Below are positions 7,990 through 16,973 of a DNA stretch of 64,000 nt, piece by piece. Location: NCBI GenBank assembly GCA_946221065.1, contig CAMIIO010000006.1, forward strand, positions 62,001-126,000. Reading direction: 5' to 3'. Positions within the stretch are counted from its first letter, which is position 1, and every line of letters begins with the position of its first letter. The DNA is from an uncultured Rothia sp. (lineage in GTDB: Bacteria > Actinomycetota > Actinomycetes > Actinomycetales > Micrococcaceae). The notes under the pieces were generated by a model, which saw nothing but the letters and a program-made list of their open reading frames with translations, had not been told where the DNA came from and searched no databases. A program made the position numbers and the translations under genes.

Positions 7990-9573
7990 GTGAAAACCGC
8001 CCCCATCCGCATCATCACCCCGGAAGATCAGCGCCACCACAAAACCCTCACTGCCCGTCAGCGGTGGGTGGCGCTCGTGGTGCTCATGCTCCCGGTGCTG
8101 CTGGTCTCGGTAGATAATACGGTACTTGCCTTTGCCATCCCCTCTATTGCGCAGGCGCTAGAACCCACCGGCACGCAACAGCTCTGGGTTATTGACAGCT
8201 ACTCGCTGGTTCTTGCCGGGCTCCTGGTGCCCATGGGGAGCCTGGGGGATCGGCTCGGGCGCAAGAAGCTCCTGCTCATTGGCGCGGTAGGGTTCACCGC
8301 GGTCTCAGCCGCCGCCGCGTTTTCTCCCTCTGCCGGTTGGCTGATTACCGCCCGCGCCACTCTCGGGTTTTTTGGGGCTATGCTCATGCCCTCCACGCTC
8401 TCGCTCATCCGCAATATCTTCTCCGACCCCAATGAACGCCGTACAGCTATCGCCGTCTGGGCAGCAGGATTCTCCGGGGGAGCAGCCCTGGGTCCTATTG
8501 TGGGCGGGTTCCTGCTCGAACACTTCACCTGGGGTTCGGTGTTCCTCATGGCGGTGCCGGTGCTAATTCCTTTCCTCGCCCTCGCACCGTTTACTATCCC
8601 CGAGTCCAAAGACCCGCACCCCGGTCCCGTGGATCTGGTGTCTATCCTGCTGGCAATGCTCGCCATGACGCCCATCGTCTTTGCTATTAAGCACATCGCG
8701 GAGGTAGGCGTCGATTTTCTTGGCACAGCGTCATTTCTGTTGGGTCTTGCCTCCGGCTACTTCTTTGTGCGCCGGCAGCTTCGCCGTCAACGTGGCGGGC
8801 AGATACCCATGCTCGACGTCGGGCTCTTCCGCAACAAGGTGTTCACCGGCGCGATTGCGGGGAACCTGCTGAGTATTCTCGTGATGACGGGGTTCATTTT
8901 CTTCGTCTCCCAGCACCTGCAGCTCGTCAGTGGCTACGCGCCCATGCGCGCAGGAATTTTCCTCATTCCAGGGCTGGTGCTCACCATTGTTTCGGGGCTG
9001 GTGATAGTACGTTTTGTACCGCGGATTCACCCCGCCGTGATTGTTGCCGGTTCTCTGCTTGTTAATGCTACGGGGTACGCGGTGGTGTTCTTTACGGATA
9101 ATTCCGCCACCAACGCCGGGCTGATGATCGCCTTTATCCTGCTCGGGCTGGGTGTGGGTGCCGGAGAAACCATCGCCAACGACCTCATGCTCTCCGCTGT
9201 GCCGGCTGAGAAGGCCGGTGCAGCGTCGGCTATTTCGGAAACCTCCTATGAGGTGGGTTCGGTGCTCGGCACCGCATTGCTAGGCGGTGTGCTTACCGCC
9301 GTCTACCGCTGGAATATTGAGCTACCCGCCGGACTCAGCCCGGAACAGGCGCATAACGCCGGGGAAACCCTGGGCGGTGCCACCGCCGTAGGGCACGAAA
9401 TCGGTGGCGACGTCGGGGCACAACTGCTCGCCTCTGCGCAGCATGCCTTCGATTCCGGCGTCGTTTGGACCGCGGGAATCTCCGTGGTGCTCATGGTGGG
9501 CACTTCCGTGATGACTTACCTGATGTTGCGTAATCACCGCGTAGAGGAAAGTACCGCGCCGGCAGAAAAGTGA
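7990..9573 (+). CDS. MFS multidrug exporter, DHA2 (14-TM) type
   Basis: A 527-residue integral membrane protein. The N-terminal SVDNTVLAFAIPSIA is the DHA2 motif D1 region, followed by GSLGDRLGRKKLLLIG (motif A) and GAALGPIVGGFLLEHFTWGSVFL (motif C of proton antiporters). About 14 hydrophobic segments can be counted. This resembles SmvA/QacA-like exporters of cationic drugs. It uses a GTG start 57 bp after selO with AGAAAGG upstream, so it may be weakly co-transcribed. The cytoplasmic tail after residue ~505 is short and charged. The substrate is not predictable. Confidence 0.9.
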   Translation: MKTAPIRIITPEDQRHHKTLTARQRWVALVVLMLPVLLVSVDNTVLAFAIPSIAQALEPTGTQQLWVIDSYSLVLAGLLVPMGSLGDRLGRKKLLLIGAVGFTAVSAAAAFSPSAGWLITARATLGFFGAMLMPSTLSLIRNIFSDPNERRTAIAVWAAGFSGGAALGPIVGGFLLEHFTWGSVFLMAVPVLIPFLALAPFTIPESKDPHPGPVDLVSILLAMLAMTPIVFAIKHIAEVGVDFLGTASFLLGLASGYFFVRRQLRRQRGGQIPMLDVGLFRNKVFTGAIAGNLLSILVMTGFIFFVSQHLQLVSGYAPMRAGIFLIPGLVLTIVSGLVIVRFVPRIHPAVIVAGSLLVNATGYAVVFFTDNSATNAGLMIAFILLGLGVGAGETIANDLMLSAVPAEKAGAASAISETSYEVGSVLGTALLGGVLTAVYRWNIELPAGLSPEQAHNAGETLGGATAVGHEIGGDVGAQLLASAQHAFDSGVVWTAGISVVLMVGTSVMTYLMLRNHRVEESTAPAEK

Positions 9574-9640
9574 TGGGGTGCGGAGCTTCGAATCACACGC
9601 TAAACCGGCAGGTTACTGGCGGAAATACGCTGACGGTGGG

Positions 9641-9679
9641 ATAAGGGTGAGGCTTGGTGCGCTAGGCTTCACCCTTATT
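9641..9679 (+). terminator. Terminator after the MFS exporter
   Basis: ATAAGGGTGAGGCT (9641-9654) pairs with AGGCTTCACCCTTAT (9664-9678) with one mismatch, followed by a T-rich run. It isolates the MFS gene from the metal-regulated promoter just downstream. Confidence 0.7.
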
Positions 9680-9693
9680 CTTATCTACTTAAT

Positions 9694-9722
9694 GATAATG
9701 ATTCTCATTATTAAGCTATGAT
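9694..9722 (+). promoter_or_regulatory. Fur/Zur-type operator and promoter of the anchored-repeat operon
   Basis: GATAATGATTCTCATTATT (9694-9712) contains a 7-3-7 palindrome (ATAATGA/TCATTAT at 9695-9711). It matches the E. coli Fur consensus at 16 of 19 positions and resembles Zur boxes. A TATGAT -10 element lies at 9717-9722, so the operator covers the -35/spacer region as expected for a repressor. Zur is favoured over an iron regulator because of the downstream zinc-type genes; that is inference, and iron regulation in actinobacteria usually uses DtxR/IdeR boxes of a different sequence. Confidence 0.75.
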
Positions 9723-9751
9723 GTGCTTGTACGAAATTAGAAAGGCCAGAT

Positions 9752-12700
9752 ATGTCACCACACTTGCCACTCACCCCAACTAACTCAGCCACAGCACACC
9801 ACACCCCCCGAAATTTCTCCAAAGTCACCCTGGCAGCCTCCTTGGCTCTCAGCTCCCTGATCATCACCGCCCCACTGGCCCAAGCCGGCCCGGACGACGG
9901 CAAAATGATCGCCACCCGAGCCCATATCGACGGCCCCAAAACCTTCTGGGAAAACAATAACTTCAATCTGTACGTAGAAGCACCCCGCCAAGGTGTCACC
10001 CAAAACCTTGATCCCTCCAAAACCGCAATCTGGGTAGGTAAGGGCTACTCCGGTACGGATAACCCAGCCCAGCAGTACATCTTCACCGTTCCAGATTTGC
10101 AAGAAGCTTCCTTCCTGGGCAAACCAGGGGATAACCTCTACATGACCCCCTCCTTACCCATGGGTAATCATGATCCTGCCTGGGTGGGCTTCGGGGCAGA
10201 TACCGATATTCCTAGCGAGAAATTCCGTGATGGCTCCTTCAGCCTGGATATGCTAGACGTTAAAGGTCCTGGTCAAGTAGAGATGTTCCGCTTTGACGAG
10301 ACCGCCAATAATAACTCAGCTTTCCAACGCCTGCTCAGTTCCGTGGACCCGGGGTTCCACAGCACCCCACTCAAGCCAGGAACTCACACCCATAACTACA
10401 CCACTTTCACCAAGCCCGGGCGCTATGAAATCACCTACCGCACTGTGGCCCGCGCCAAGGATGGTAGTACTATCGAGTCCAAGCCAACCACCGTGGTCTG
10501 GCAAGTCGGTGGACAGTCCCCTCAGGACGGCAATGGTGCTTCAAACATCAATGACACCGCTAATCGTTTCAACGCTGCACCCCAGGGTGGGGATCTGGTG
10601 GCAGCCGGCTACGAGTTTAGCCTTACTCCTCAGCAAGATGGTACTAAGGACGGCGACGATAAGCTCCATAGTCTCACTTTCCAGGCTAAGGAAAAAGTAA
10701 ACGGTAAGCTCACTCTCTTCAATAATGGCTACTTCCTCACCGATTTAGACGTTAAAGATGGTGCTGCCCGCTGGGATGAGATGATGGGTAATGAGGCTTC
10801 CCAGATTCAGGCTGTTTTTACTCCTGATGCTGAATCGGCACCCAAATGGGTTTCTCAGCCGCTAGCCTTCACTCCCGGCAGTTCCGAGAAAGTTACAACT
10901 TCTAGTGCTCAAGGCTTTGGCCAGTGGCCTCAGGCTATACCGGATCCGGATAACACTCCCCTGAGTACCGAACAGCATACTCTCTCTTCCGCAGATTATT
11001 CTGTGGAGGTGGGCCCCAGCCAGTACCCTGGTTTGAACAAGGTGACTTTTAAATTCAAGGATCCTGATTTTCGCGCTAGCATCAGCGGTGGTTTATTTGA
11101 TAATCCGAAAGACCCATATCCTGGGTATGACATTGACTCCAGCGTTAATCGTGGTGAGTTCACTCGCTATTTTGCAACTGATGAGTGGGATAACGGCGCT
11201 CAGATGCGTTTTGATATCATTCCTCATCCGGATATGAACGCAAGTAGAAGTCAGATAGTGGTTACTGATTCTTACGATATTGCGCAGACATACCGGGTAG
11301 AGGGCAAGCTAAGTTTAGGGGAAGGGGACGCTGAGCCGGCTCCGCCTGTTAAACCTGAACAGCCGGAACAACCTGAGAACCCTGAACAGTCTGAACCGGT
11401 AGATTCGGAACCTGCAACTGAACCGACTTCCTCCGACGAGCCAGTCCAGCCTGGCGAGTCCCTTCCAGCAGAGCCAGCGCCGTCGAACGATAAGCCGGCC
11501 GATCACCAGTGCCATGCTGCTCCTTTTGCCGGAAAGAAAATTCTCTCCGACGGTCATGTGGATATTAAGGCTTCTCTTAAGAACGGCAAGCTAGGTTTAG
11601 CGCTCAAGGATGAAACTGGTCAGCTGGATCGGAAGGCAACCGAACGCAACCTCAATGATGTGGCATTTACCGTTTCTGATCAGGCGAAATTCCATCGTTC
11701 TGATGCCATGATGGATCCAGCCCTTGATTTTATCGGTGAGGCAGGTAGCGCTTTCTACGGTGTTCCGCAGACGCAGATTCCTGGCATTATTTGGCCTGGT
11801 TATAACACCCAAGACGTTGATTTTTCTCAGCTCAAGGGCGGCGTTAAGCTGCATATTGAACCGAAGACCATGCCAGATCAGGGACACTTTGGCATGTATC
11901 AGCAGAGCGGTTTGGGCGGCATTGAGCCCATCCTTGACTCTCAAAAGGGTCAAGATACTATTGATGTCACTTATGGTACGCATGTGCATGCCAACTGGGT
12001 TTTTACTCAGCCGGGTAACTACATTTTTAACACCTATTACACTGCTACTTTGGCTGATGGCACTGAGATTTCTAGTGATCAGCAGGATCTTTCTTTTGCG
12101 GTAGGCAATCAGGCGGTCAGTGATTGTACCGCTGCTACTGTGGAGGATGATGGTGAGGATAAGCCTAACGACGCCGCTCCTTCGGCTGATCCTGCTGAGC
12201 CAGTTGCGGAAGAGACCGTTGCGGAGGAGCCTGCTACTGAAGAGCCAGATTCTGCTGAGCCAGTTGCAGAAGAATCTGTGAACGAAGGACCAGCAGATGA
12301 GGGCCCAGCGAACGAGGAACCAGTAGGGGGAGAACCTGCTGCGCAGAATCCTGTGGAGGGAACAGAGACAGACCATCAGGATGTAGTAGATCAGCCCTCG
12401 GTAGAGGGTGAACCGGTGACCTCTGGGTCTCTTGATACAGGCTCTGCTCTGATTCCTGGACCAAGCGGTAGTACTGTTGTTGCTCCGGAAGGGGAGAGCG
12501 CAGTTGCGCCGCAGGGGTCTTCTGGGCCTGTGGCTCCTCTTGTTCCTGATAATTCTCAGAGTTCTGATGATAAGTGCTACCCGGTTGAAGAGATAGTGGA
12601 GAAAGCTCAAGCATCGGCAGAGAAGGCTAAGCCAGTTGCTGCGGTGGTAGATGCCACCCTTTCTCGTGCCGTGCGTCCTCAGGTGACGACGGTAGTTAAC

Positions 12701-13609
12701 AAATCCTCTCGGGATCAGGCAAGCGAGGGACATTTTGATTTCGGCGCTCTTCTGCGGGGGAATCAGATGAAGGCATCCGTTAAGGACGATCGTAAGTCAC
12801 CTGCCCAGTGGGTTAGCCCAGAAAGTATCGAATTTGTGCTGGGTAATTCTGCTAAAACCAAGCTTCCTGCTGGTATGGACGCCATTGGTAAGGCGGGATC
12901 TGAGGTTTATCTGATTGGTGACACCCAGCAGGACGGCGTGCCTTGGTTGGGCTGGAATACTCAGGATCCTGAGTTGGTCAAGAACGTTAAGGGGCTGGTA
13001 ACCATGAAGCTCAATAGTGTGGATGGTCCGGGAAAAATGTCGGTATTCCTGAGCGGAAACTTTGGATCTGCTGGTCAGAAGGTCTTTGACTCTGAATCAA
13101 AGGGTGCCTTTAAGGTGCCACTGAATACCCATCAGCACGGTAACTGGGTCTTCACTCAGGCTGGTAACTACCGAGTTTCTGTTTCCTTCGAAGCTCAACT
13201 AAAGAATGGTAAAAAAGTTTCCACTACTTCTAATTTGAATTTCAAGGTGGGAGATGCAGCTACCCACCAAGGTAAAGAAGGAGCATCAGCAGAAGGTAGA
13301 AGCTCTGAAAAATCTGCCGATAAAAAAGCTAGCCCAGAGAAGCAGAAAGATGCTCTCGGTACGGTAGATCAAGCCAGTGGAATTGTTACCCGCCCCGACG
13401 GTACTAAGGTGCGCGTGGTAGGGCAGACTTCAAACGGTGAACCTTGCGAGTTGAGCGCAGACCAGCTAGCAGCAGCACAGCGAGATTCTGCGGCCGGCAA
13501 GTTAGCTTACACCGGGTTACCCGTTGTCAAGCTGGCATCGGTTGCAGTTCTCTTGCTGAGCGCTGGGGCGGCTGCTCTCTACGTGGTGCGTCGTCGTCGC
13601 AATGCCTAA
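9752..13609 (+). CDS. Sortase-anchored surface protein with three actinobacterial repeat domains
   Basis: A 1285-residue cell-wall protein. Signal peptide is about residues 1-45; the sorting signal LAYTG is at 1251-1255, followed by a TM segment and an RRRR tail. It carries three copies of the actinobacterial surface-anchored repeat domain (TIGR03769-like). Their histidine signatures are HTHNYTTF at 212, HVHANWVF at 744 and HQHGNWVF at 1127. Repeats 2 (about 602-787) and 3 (about 994-1167) are the better conserved, with openings like HVDI or HFDF and a WPGYNTQ or WLGWNTQ block. Pro/Glu-rich acidic linkers (about 525-590 and 795-960) act as wall spacers. Residues 265-520 form an extra beta-rich region I do not recognise. 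AGAAAGG precedes the ATG. The known family interpretation is a surface receptor that hands substrate to the partner ABC transporter; zinc is inferred here. Confidence 0.9.
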   Translation: MSPHLPLTPTNSATAHHTPRNFSKVTLAASLALSSLIITAPLAQAGPDDGKMIATRAHIDGPKTFWENNNFNLYVEAPRQGVTQNLDPSKTAIWVGKGYSGTDNPAQQYIFTVPDLQEASFLGKPGDNLYMTPSLPMGNHDPAWVGFGADTDIPSEKFRDGSFSLDMLDVKGPGQVEMFRFDETANNNSAFQRLLSSVDPGFHSTPLKPGTHTHNYTTFTKPGRYEITYRTVARAKDGSTIESKPTTVVWQVGGQSPQDGNGASNINDTANRFNAAPQGGDLVAAGYEFSLTPQQDGTKDGDDKLHSLTFQAKEKVNGKLTLFNNGYFLTDLDVKDGAARWDEMMGNEASQIQAVFTPDAESAPKWVSQPLAFTPGSSEKVTTSSAQGFGQWPQAIPDPDNTPLSTEQHTLSSADYSVEVGPSQYPGLNKVTFKFKDPDFRASISGGLFDNPKDPYPGYDIDSSVNRGEFTRYFATDEWDNGAQMRFDIIPHPDMNASRSQIVVTDSYDIAQTYRVEGKLSLGEGDAEPAPPVKPEQPEQPENPEQSEPVDSEPATEPTSSDEPVQPGESLPAEPAPSNDKPADHQCHAAPFAGKKILSDGHVDIKASLKNGKLGLALKDETGQLDRKATERNLNDVAFTVSDQAKFHRSDAMMDPALDFIGEAGSAFYGVPQTQIPGIIWPGYNTQDVDFSQLKGGVKLHIEPKTMPDQGHFGMYQQSGLGGIEPILDSQKGQDTIDVTYGTHVHANWVFTQPGNYIFNTYYTATLADGTEISSDQQDLSFAVGNQAVSDCTAATVEDDGEDKPNDAAPSADPAEPVAEETVAEEPATEEPDSAEPVAEESVNEGPADEGPANEEPVGGEPAAQNPVEGTETDHQDVVDQPSVEGEPVTSGSLDTGSALIPGPSGSTVVAPEGESAVAPQGSSGPVAPLVPDNSQSSDDKCYPVEEIVEKAQASAEKAKPVAAVVDATLSRAVRPQVTTVVNKSSRDQASEGHFDFGALLRGNQMKASVKDDRKSPAQWVSPESIEFVLGNSAKTKLPAGMDAIGKAGSEVYLIGDTQQDGVPWLGWNTQDPELVKNVKGLVTMKLNSVDGPGKMSVFLSGNFGSAGQKVFDSESKGAFKVPLNTHQHGNWVFTQAGNYRVSVSFEAQLKNGKKVSTTSNLNFKVGDAATHQGKEGASAEGRSSEKSADKKASPEKQKDALGTVDQASGIVTRPDGTKVRVVGQTSNGEPCELSADQLAAAQRDSAAGKLAYTGLPVVKLASVAVLLLSAGAAALYVVRRRRNA

Positions 13610-15170
13610 AGTATCTGCTGGGCGGATCAAGAAATGGGGTTCGCTAGTAGTCGCTACAGCACTTCTAGCTGTGAGCGGTTGTGCCGAAAATGATGCCACC
13701 ACCGGATCTGAAAAGTTTCAGGTGGTGGCATCCACCCCCATCCTTGCCGACCTTGCTCAAAGTGTTGCAGGAGATAGGGCTAAGGTTTCTTCCCTGGTTC
13801 CCGCCGGAGCTGACCCTCATTCCTATGAGCCATCTCTGCGGGACATTCGCCAGATAGCATACGCCGATTTAGCTTTCACCAACGGGCTCATGCTGGAGCA
13901 GAACAAGCTTACCCGCACCATCGAGGCTAACCTGCCGGACGGCGTCCAACCTCTTGCCGTGGCGGAGGGGATTGACCAGTACGGCGGCGAGCTCAAACGC
14001 ATGGTAGAGGATGCTTCTTTGGACTCCCTCTGGTTGGGCTTGCGGGTTGAAGGCGGAGAGCCGGGGGAGAGCACTAGCTTTTCTGCTCGGCGTATGACTG
14101 GCCCAGGTCAGTCGGCCGCTTTCACTACCGGCACTTTTGGATCGGTAGAGGTGGTGGCTAACTCGCTGGCACGCGGGGCGCACCGGGAACAGGATGGCGA
14201 GAGAATGGTGTCTACCGGCGATCTTGGGTCTGTGGAACTTCCTGCCCAAGCCCACACTCATCTTTCTTGGGCTTTTGGTGAGGCTGGCAACTATGAGATT
14301 TCTTTGGGCGTGCAGTCGGAGAGTGGAATTGAGGTTCCGGCGACTACAGTGCATTTTGCGGTTGGTGAGCAGGCTCAAGAGCTTGCTGTTTCCCTAGGTA
14401 AAAATACGCGGGTTTTGGACGCTGGGCACGCAGATATTACTGCCAACCTGGATCAGAAAACCCTGAGCATCCGCACAGATAGTGGGGAACAGGTGGAGTA
14501 CCTAGACCCCGCCCACACGGTAATTGAGGTGCCTAGCCGTACCCTGCAGGAGGTCCCCGCCGGTAGTCATTTCCGTTTTTTGGAAGGAGAAAATGAGGAA
14601 GTGTATCTGCTGGCTCAAGCGGTTTTGGGTAAACATGTTCATGGCGATATTGATCCGCATTTTTGGCATTCAGTGCCGAACGTTAAGGCCGCCGTCCAAC
14701 TGATGCGGGATTCTCTTAAGGCCGCCGATCCTGCTGGCGCTGCCGACTATGATCGCAACACCCGCCAGCTCTTAGGTGACTTAGACACCTTAGATGCTGA
14801 CTTGCGGGCAACTTACGGGAGCTTGAGCAAATCTGCCCAAAATCTGATGACCACCCATGACGGTTATCGCTATATGGCAGAAACCTATGGCCTTAAAGTT
14901 GCCGGTTTTGTGACAGCCGTAGAAGGTGCAGAGCCCAGTCCCCAGCAACGCAGTAGATTACGACGCACGGTAGAAGATTTACAAGTGCCAGCTCTTTATC
15001 TTGACCGTGGCGTACTACAAAGAGCCAGTGTGCTCAGGGAAGTTGCCGAAGATACGGGAACCCGGGTATGTGAACTCTATTCGGACACTTTGGATGCCCG
15101 AGCTCCCCACTACTCGGACATGATGCGCCATAACGCGCAGACCATTGAGGACTGTAGCGAGGGGTCGTGA
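13602..15170 (+). CDS. Metal ABC transporter substrate-binding lipoprotein with inserted, permuted repeat domain
   Basis: A 522-residue ZnuA-like (cluster A-I) lipoprotein with lipobox VSGCAEN (Cys about 27). The N-lobe carries AGADPHSYEPS (His 73); the C-lobe resumes at GKHVHGDIDPHFWHS (His 353 region) with TTHDGYRYMAETYGLK (His 419) and an ELYSDTLD end. These are the usual metal ligands. Between about 130 and 340 sits an insertion from the same repeat family as its neighbours, but in unusual order: the half with HTHLSWAF (218) comes first and the opening half (GHADITANL, then EEVYLLAQ) second, as if circularly permuted. It overlaps the previous gene by 8 bp, implying translational coupling. 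It should capture metal, probably zinc, at the membrane. The known equivalent is the anchored-repeat ABC substrate-binding family. Confidence 0.9.
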   Translation: MPKVSAGRIKKWGSLVVATALLAVSGCAENDATTGSEKFQVVASTPILADLAQSVAGDRAKVSSLVPAGADPHSYEPSLRDIRQIAYADLAFTNGLMLEQNKLTRTIEANLPDGVQPLAVAEGIDQYGGELKRMVEDASLDSLWLGLRVEGGEPGESTSFSARRMTGPGQSAAFTTGTFGSVEVVANSLARGAHREQDGERMVSTGDLGSVELPAQAHTHLSWAFGEAGNYEISLGVQSESGIEVPATTVHFAVGEQAQELAVSLGKNTRVLDAGHADITANLDQKTLSIRTDSGEQVEYLDPAHTVIEVPSRTLQEVPAGSHFRFLEGENEEVYLLAQAVLGKHVHGDIDPHFWHSVPNVKAAVQLMRDSLKAADPAGAADYDRNTRQLLGDLDTLDADLRATYGSLSKSAQNLMTTHDGYRYMAETYGLKVAGFVTAVEGAEPSPQQRSRLRRTVEDLQVPALYLDRGVLQRASVLREVAEDTGTRVCELYSDTLDARAPHYSDMMRHNAQTIEDCSEGS

Positions 15171-15210
15171 AACAGCCCCTGCTAGTCAATAAATTTTGAG
15201 GAAATAGATC

Positions 15211-16260
15211 ATGAATCAGAAAAATTTCATACAGCAGAAGACGACGGGCGTCCTGGTGGCATCATTGCTGGTGGCCGGATTGGGGTTAGGAGGCATGGCT
15301 TACCCTGCGCTGGCAGAGCCCTCCTCTCACCAGACGGCGTCGTCCACAGCTTCGCCCTCTAACGTCTCTGTCCAAGAACGCGAGCTCGACCAGAAGATCT
15401 CTGACCAAGAACCTATAGCTAAAGATCGGGTTGTTATAGCTGAGGGACATGTGGATATGGGGCCGAAATTTGTGGATGGTAAATGGCAGCTCATGATTCA
15501 TGACGACCACGGGCAAGAACCTGTGTGGAGAACCTTCGCCAACACTGTGCTACAGAGCAAAGATTCCGCCAAGATGCCAGTTCCTGATGACCCTCGCTAC
15601 TCCTTTGTACAGGCAAAACCTGGTGAAGAGGTTTTTGTGATACCTCAGACCGAAGCTGCCGGGGTGGTATGGCCGGGATGGAATACCCAAGATCCTGAAG
15701 TGGTATCCCGCCTGGGGGATGGCATGAATCTCACCCTGGAATCTGTGGAAGGTCCGGGGCAAATGACTCTCTATTTGGAGAACGGTAATTTCAGTGCCCC
15801 TGCCCTGCTGTGGGATTCAACGAAAAAAGAACAGCAGAAAATCTGGGTGGACCCTAATACACACACTCATGCCAACTGGGTTTTCACTGCACCGGGAACC
15901 TACACCGCCACGGTCAGCGCCAGCGCAAAGCTAGCTGATGGAAGCGAGGTAAAAGATACTCAGCAGATTCGTTTTGCGGTGGGGGATTCCACAGACGCGC
16001 AGGCTCTCCTGGATAGGCCAACTGAAGCGGGAGACGGCCAAGCCCAGCAGGACGGCACTGGTCAAGATGGTGCTGATCAGGAAGCGGCCCCTGCCGAATC
16101 AGCCTCGAATGAAAGGTCGCAAACTGGTACTCAGTCTCTGCCCATGTGGCTAGTCTTGGGTGGCGGCGGTCTTGCCGCCCTTCTTTTGCTTGGTGTCTTC
16201 GTCTTTTTTGCTTTGCGCAGTAAAAAAGCCCAGCAGGCTGCCGAGGACCAACTTAAATGA
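15211..16260 (+). CDS. Membrane-anchored single-repeat surface protein
   Basis: A 349-residue exported protein with a signal peptide (about 1-36) and one well-conserved copy of the actinobacterial repeat domain (about 73-255). The copy includes GHVDMGPKFVDG, VVWPGWNTQDPEVV, EGPGQMTLYLENG and HTHANWVFTAPGTYTATV (first His 218). A Gln/Asp/Ala-rich linker leads to a C-terminal TM helix (about 308-332) and a cytoplasmic RSKKAQQAAEDQ tail. No LPxTG or LAxTG motif precedes the TM, so it is probably a membrane protein rather than wall-linked, placing it between the wall receptor and the permease. GAGGAAATA precedes the ATG. Its stop overlaps the ATPase start (ATGA). Confidence 0.88.
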   Translation: MNQKNFIQQKTTGVLVASLLVAGLGLGGMAYPALAEPSSHQTASSTASPSNVSVQERELDQKISDQEPIAKDRVVIAEGHVDMGPKFVDGKWQLMIHDDHGQEPVWRTFANTVLQSKDSAKMPVPDDPRYSFVQAKPGEEVFVIPQTEAAGVVWPGWNTQDPEVVSRLGDGMNLTLESVEGPGQMTLYLENGNFSAPALLWDSTKKEQQKIWVDPNTHTHANWVFTAPGTYTATVSASAKLADGSEVKDTQQIRFAVGDSTDAQALLDRPTEAGDGQAQQDGTGQDGADQEAAPAESASNERSQTGTQSLPMWLVLGGGGLAALLLLGVFVFFALRSKKAQQAAEDQLK

Positions 16261-16973
16261 TGCAAGAAGAACCTTTAGTGAAGGTAAAAAATCTCAAGGT
16301 GACCTATGGTAAAAACACCATTATTAAGGATCTCGATCTGTTGGTTACCCCCGGCGAATTTGTGGGTTTGATTGGTCCTAATGGGGCAGGAAAAACCACC
16401 TTTCTCCGCACTCTCATGGGGCTGATTTCACCGGCTGCAGGGAAGGCAGAGATCCTGGGTAAGCCACCTTTGGCAGCTCGTTCTTCGGTGGGCTATGTAC
16501 CCCAGAAACATTTCTTTGAATGGTCTTTCCCTATTACCGTCAAGGACGCCGTGCTCACCGGCAGAACCCGCTCTATCGGAATCCGTCGAGTATCTACTGA
16601 TGATTGGCTCAGCGTTTTTCGTGCCCTAGACCGTGCAGGGATTTCTCACCTTAAGAATCGCATTGTGGGCGAGCTTTCTGGCGGGCAGCGTCAGCGGGTG
16701 TTGCTGGCACGTGCCTTAGCTGCCGATCCTGCTTTGCTCCTGCTGGATGAGCCCTTTACTGGGGTGGATGCCCCCACCCAAGATTTGCTCAATCAGCTCT
16801 ATATTTCTCTGGCGGAGGAGGGACTAGGGGTTATTATGTCTACTCATGATATGTATTCAGCCCTGCATAGTTGTAGCAGGATATGCGGTATTCGCGGGAG
16901 TATCGCCCTGGATGCTCCTGCCCAGCAGCTCGGTTTAGAAGAACTTCATTCCTGGTTGCGGAGTGCGCCATGA
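16257..16973 (+). CDS. Anchored-repeat metal ABC transporter, ATP-binding subunit
   Basis: A 238-residue cytoplasmic ATPase of the zinc/manganese (ZnuC/MntA-like) ABC family. Walker A GPNGAGKT, Q-loop VPQKHFFEWSFPITVKDAV, signature LSGGQRQR, Walker B LLLLDEPF and a switch His in STHDMYS are all intact. Its start overlaps the preceding stop by 4 bp (ATGA; ATG at 16257, alternative at 16260), and its own stop overlaps the permease start, so all of these subunits are translationally coupled. It drives uptake of the metal delivered by the preceding lipoprotein. Confidence 0.93.
   Translation: MMQEEPLVKVKNLKVTYGKNTIIKDLDLLVTPGEFVGLIGPNGAGKTTFLRTLMGLISPAAGKAEILGKPPLAARSSVGYVPQKHFFEWSFPITVKDAVLTGRTRSIGIRRVSTDDWLSVFRALDRAGISHLKNRIVGELSGGQRQRVLLARALAADPALLLLDEPFTGVDAPTQDLLNQLYISLAEEGLGVIMSTHDMYSALHSCSRICGIRGSIALDAPAQQLGLEELHSWLRSAP

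Noticed and set aside
11597..12733. A 378-residue minus-strand frame opposite the surface protein
   Set aside because: Composition is Arg/Leu/Ser-rich as expected from the reverse of Glu/Pro-rich repeats, with no family features or RBS.
16883..16969. Upstream in-frame ATG for the metal permease
   Set aside because: It lies within the ATPase gene; the ATGA overlap at 16970 and TM layout support the later start.
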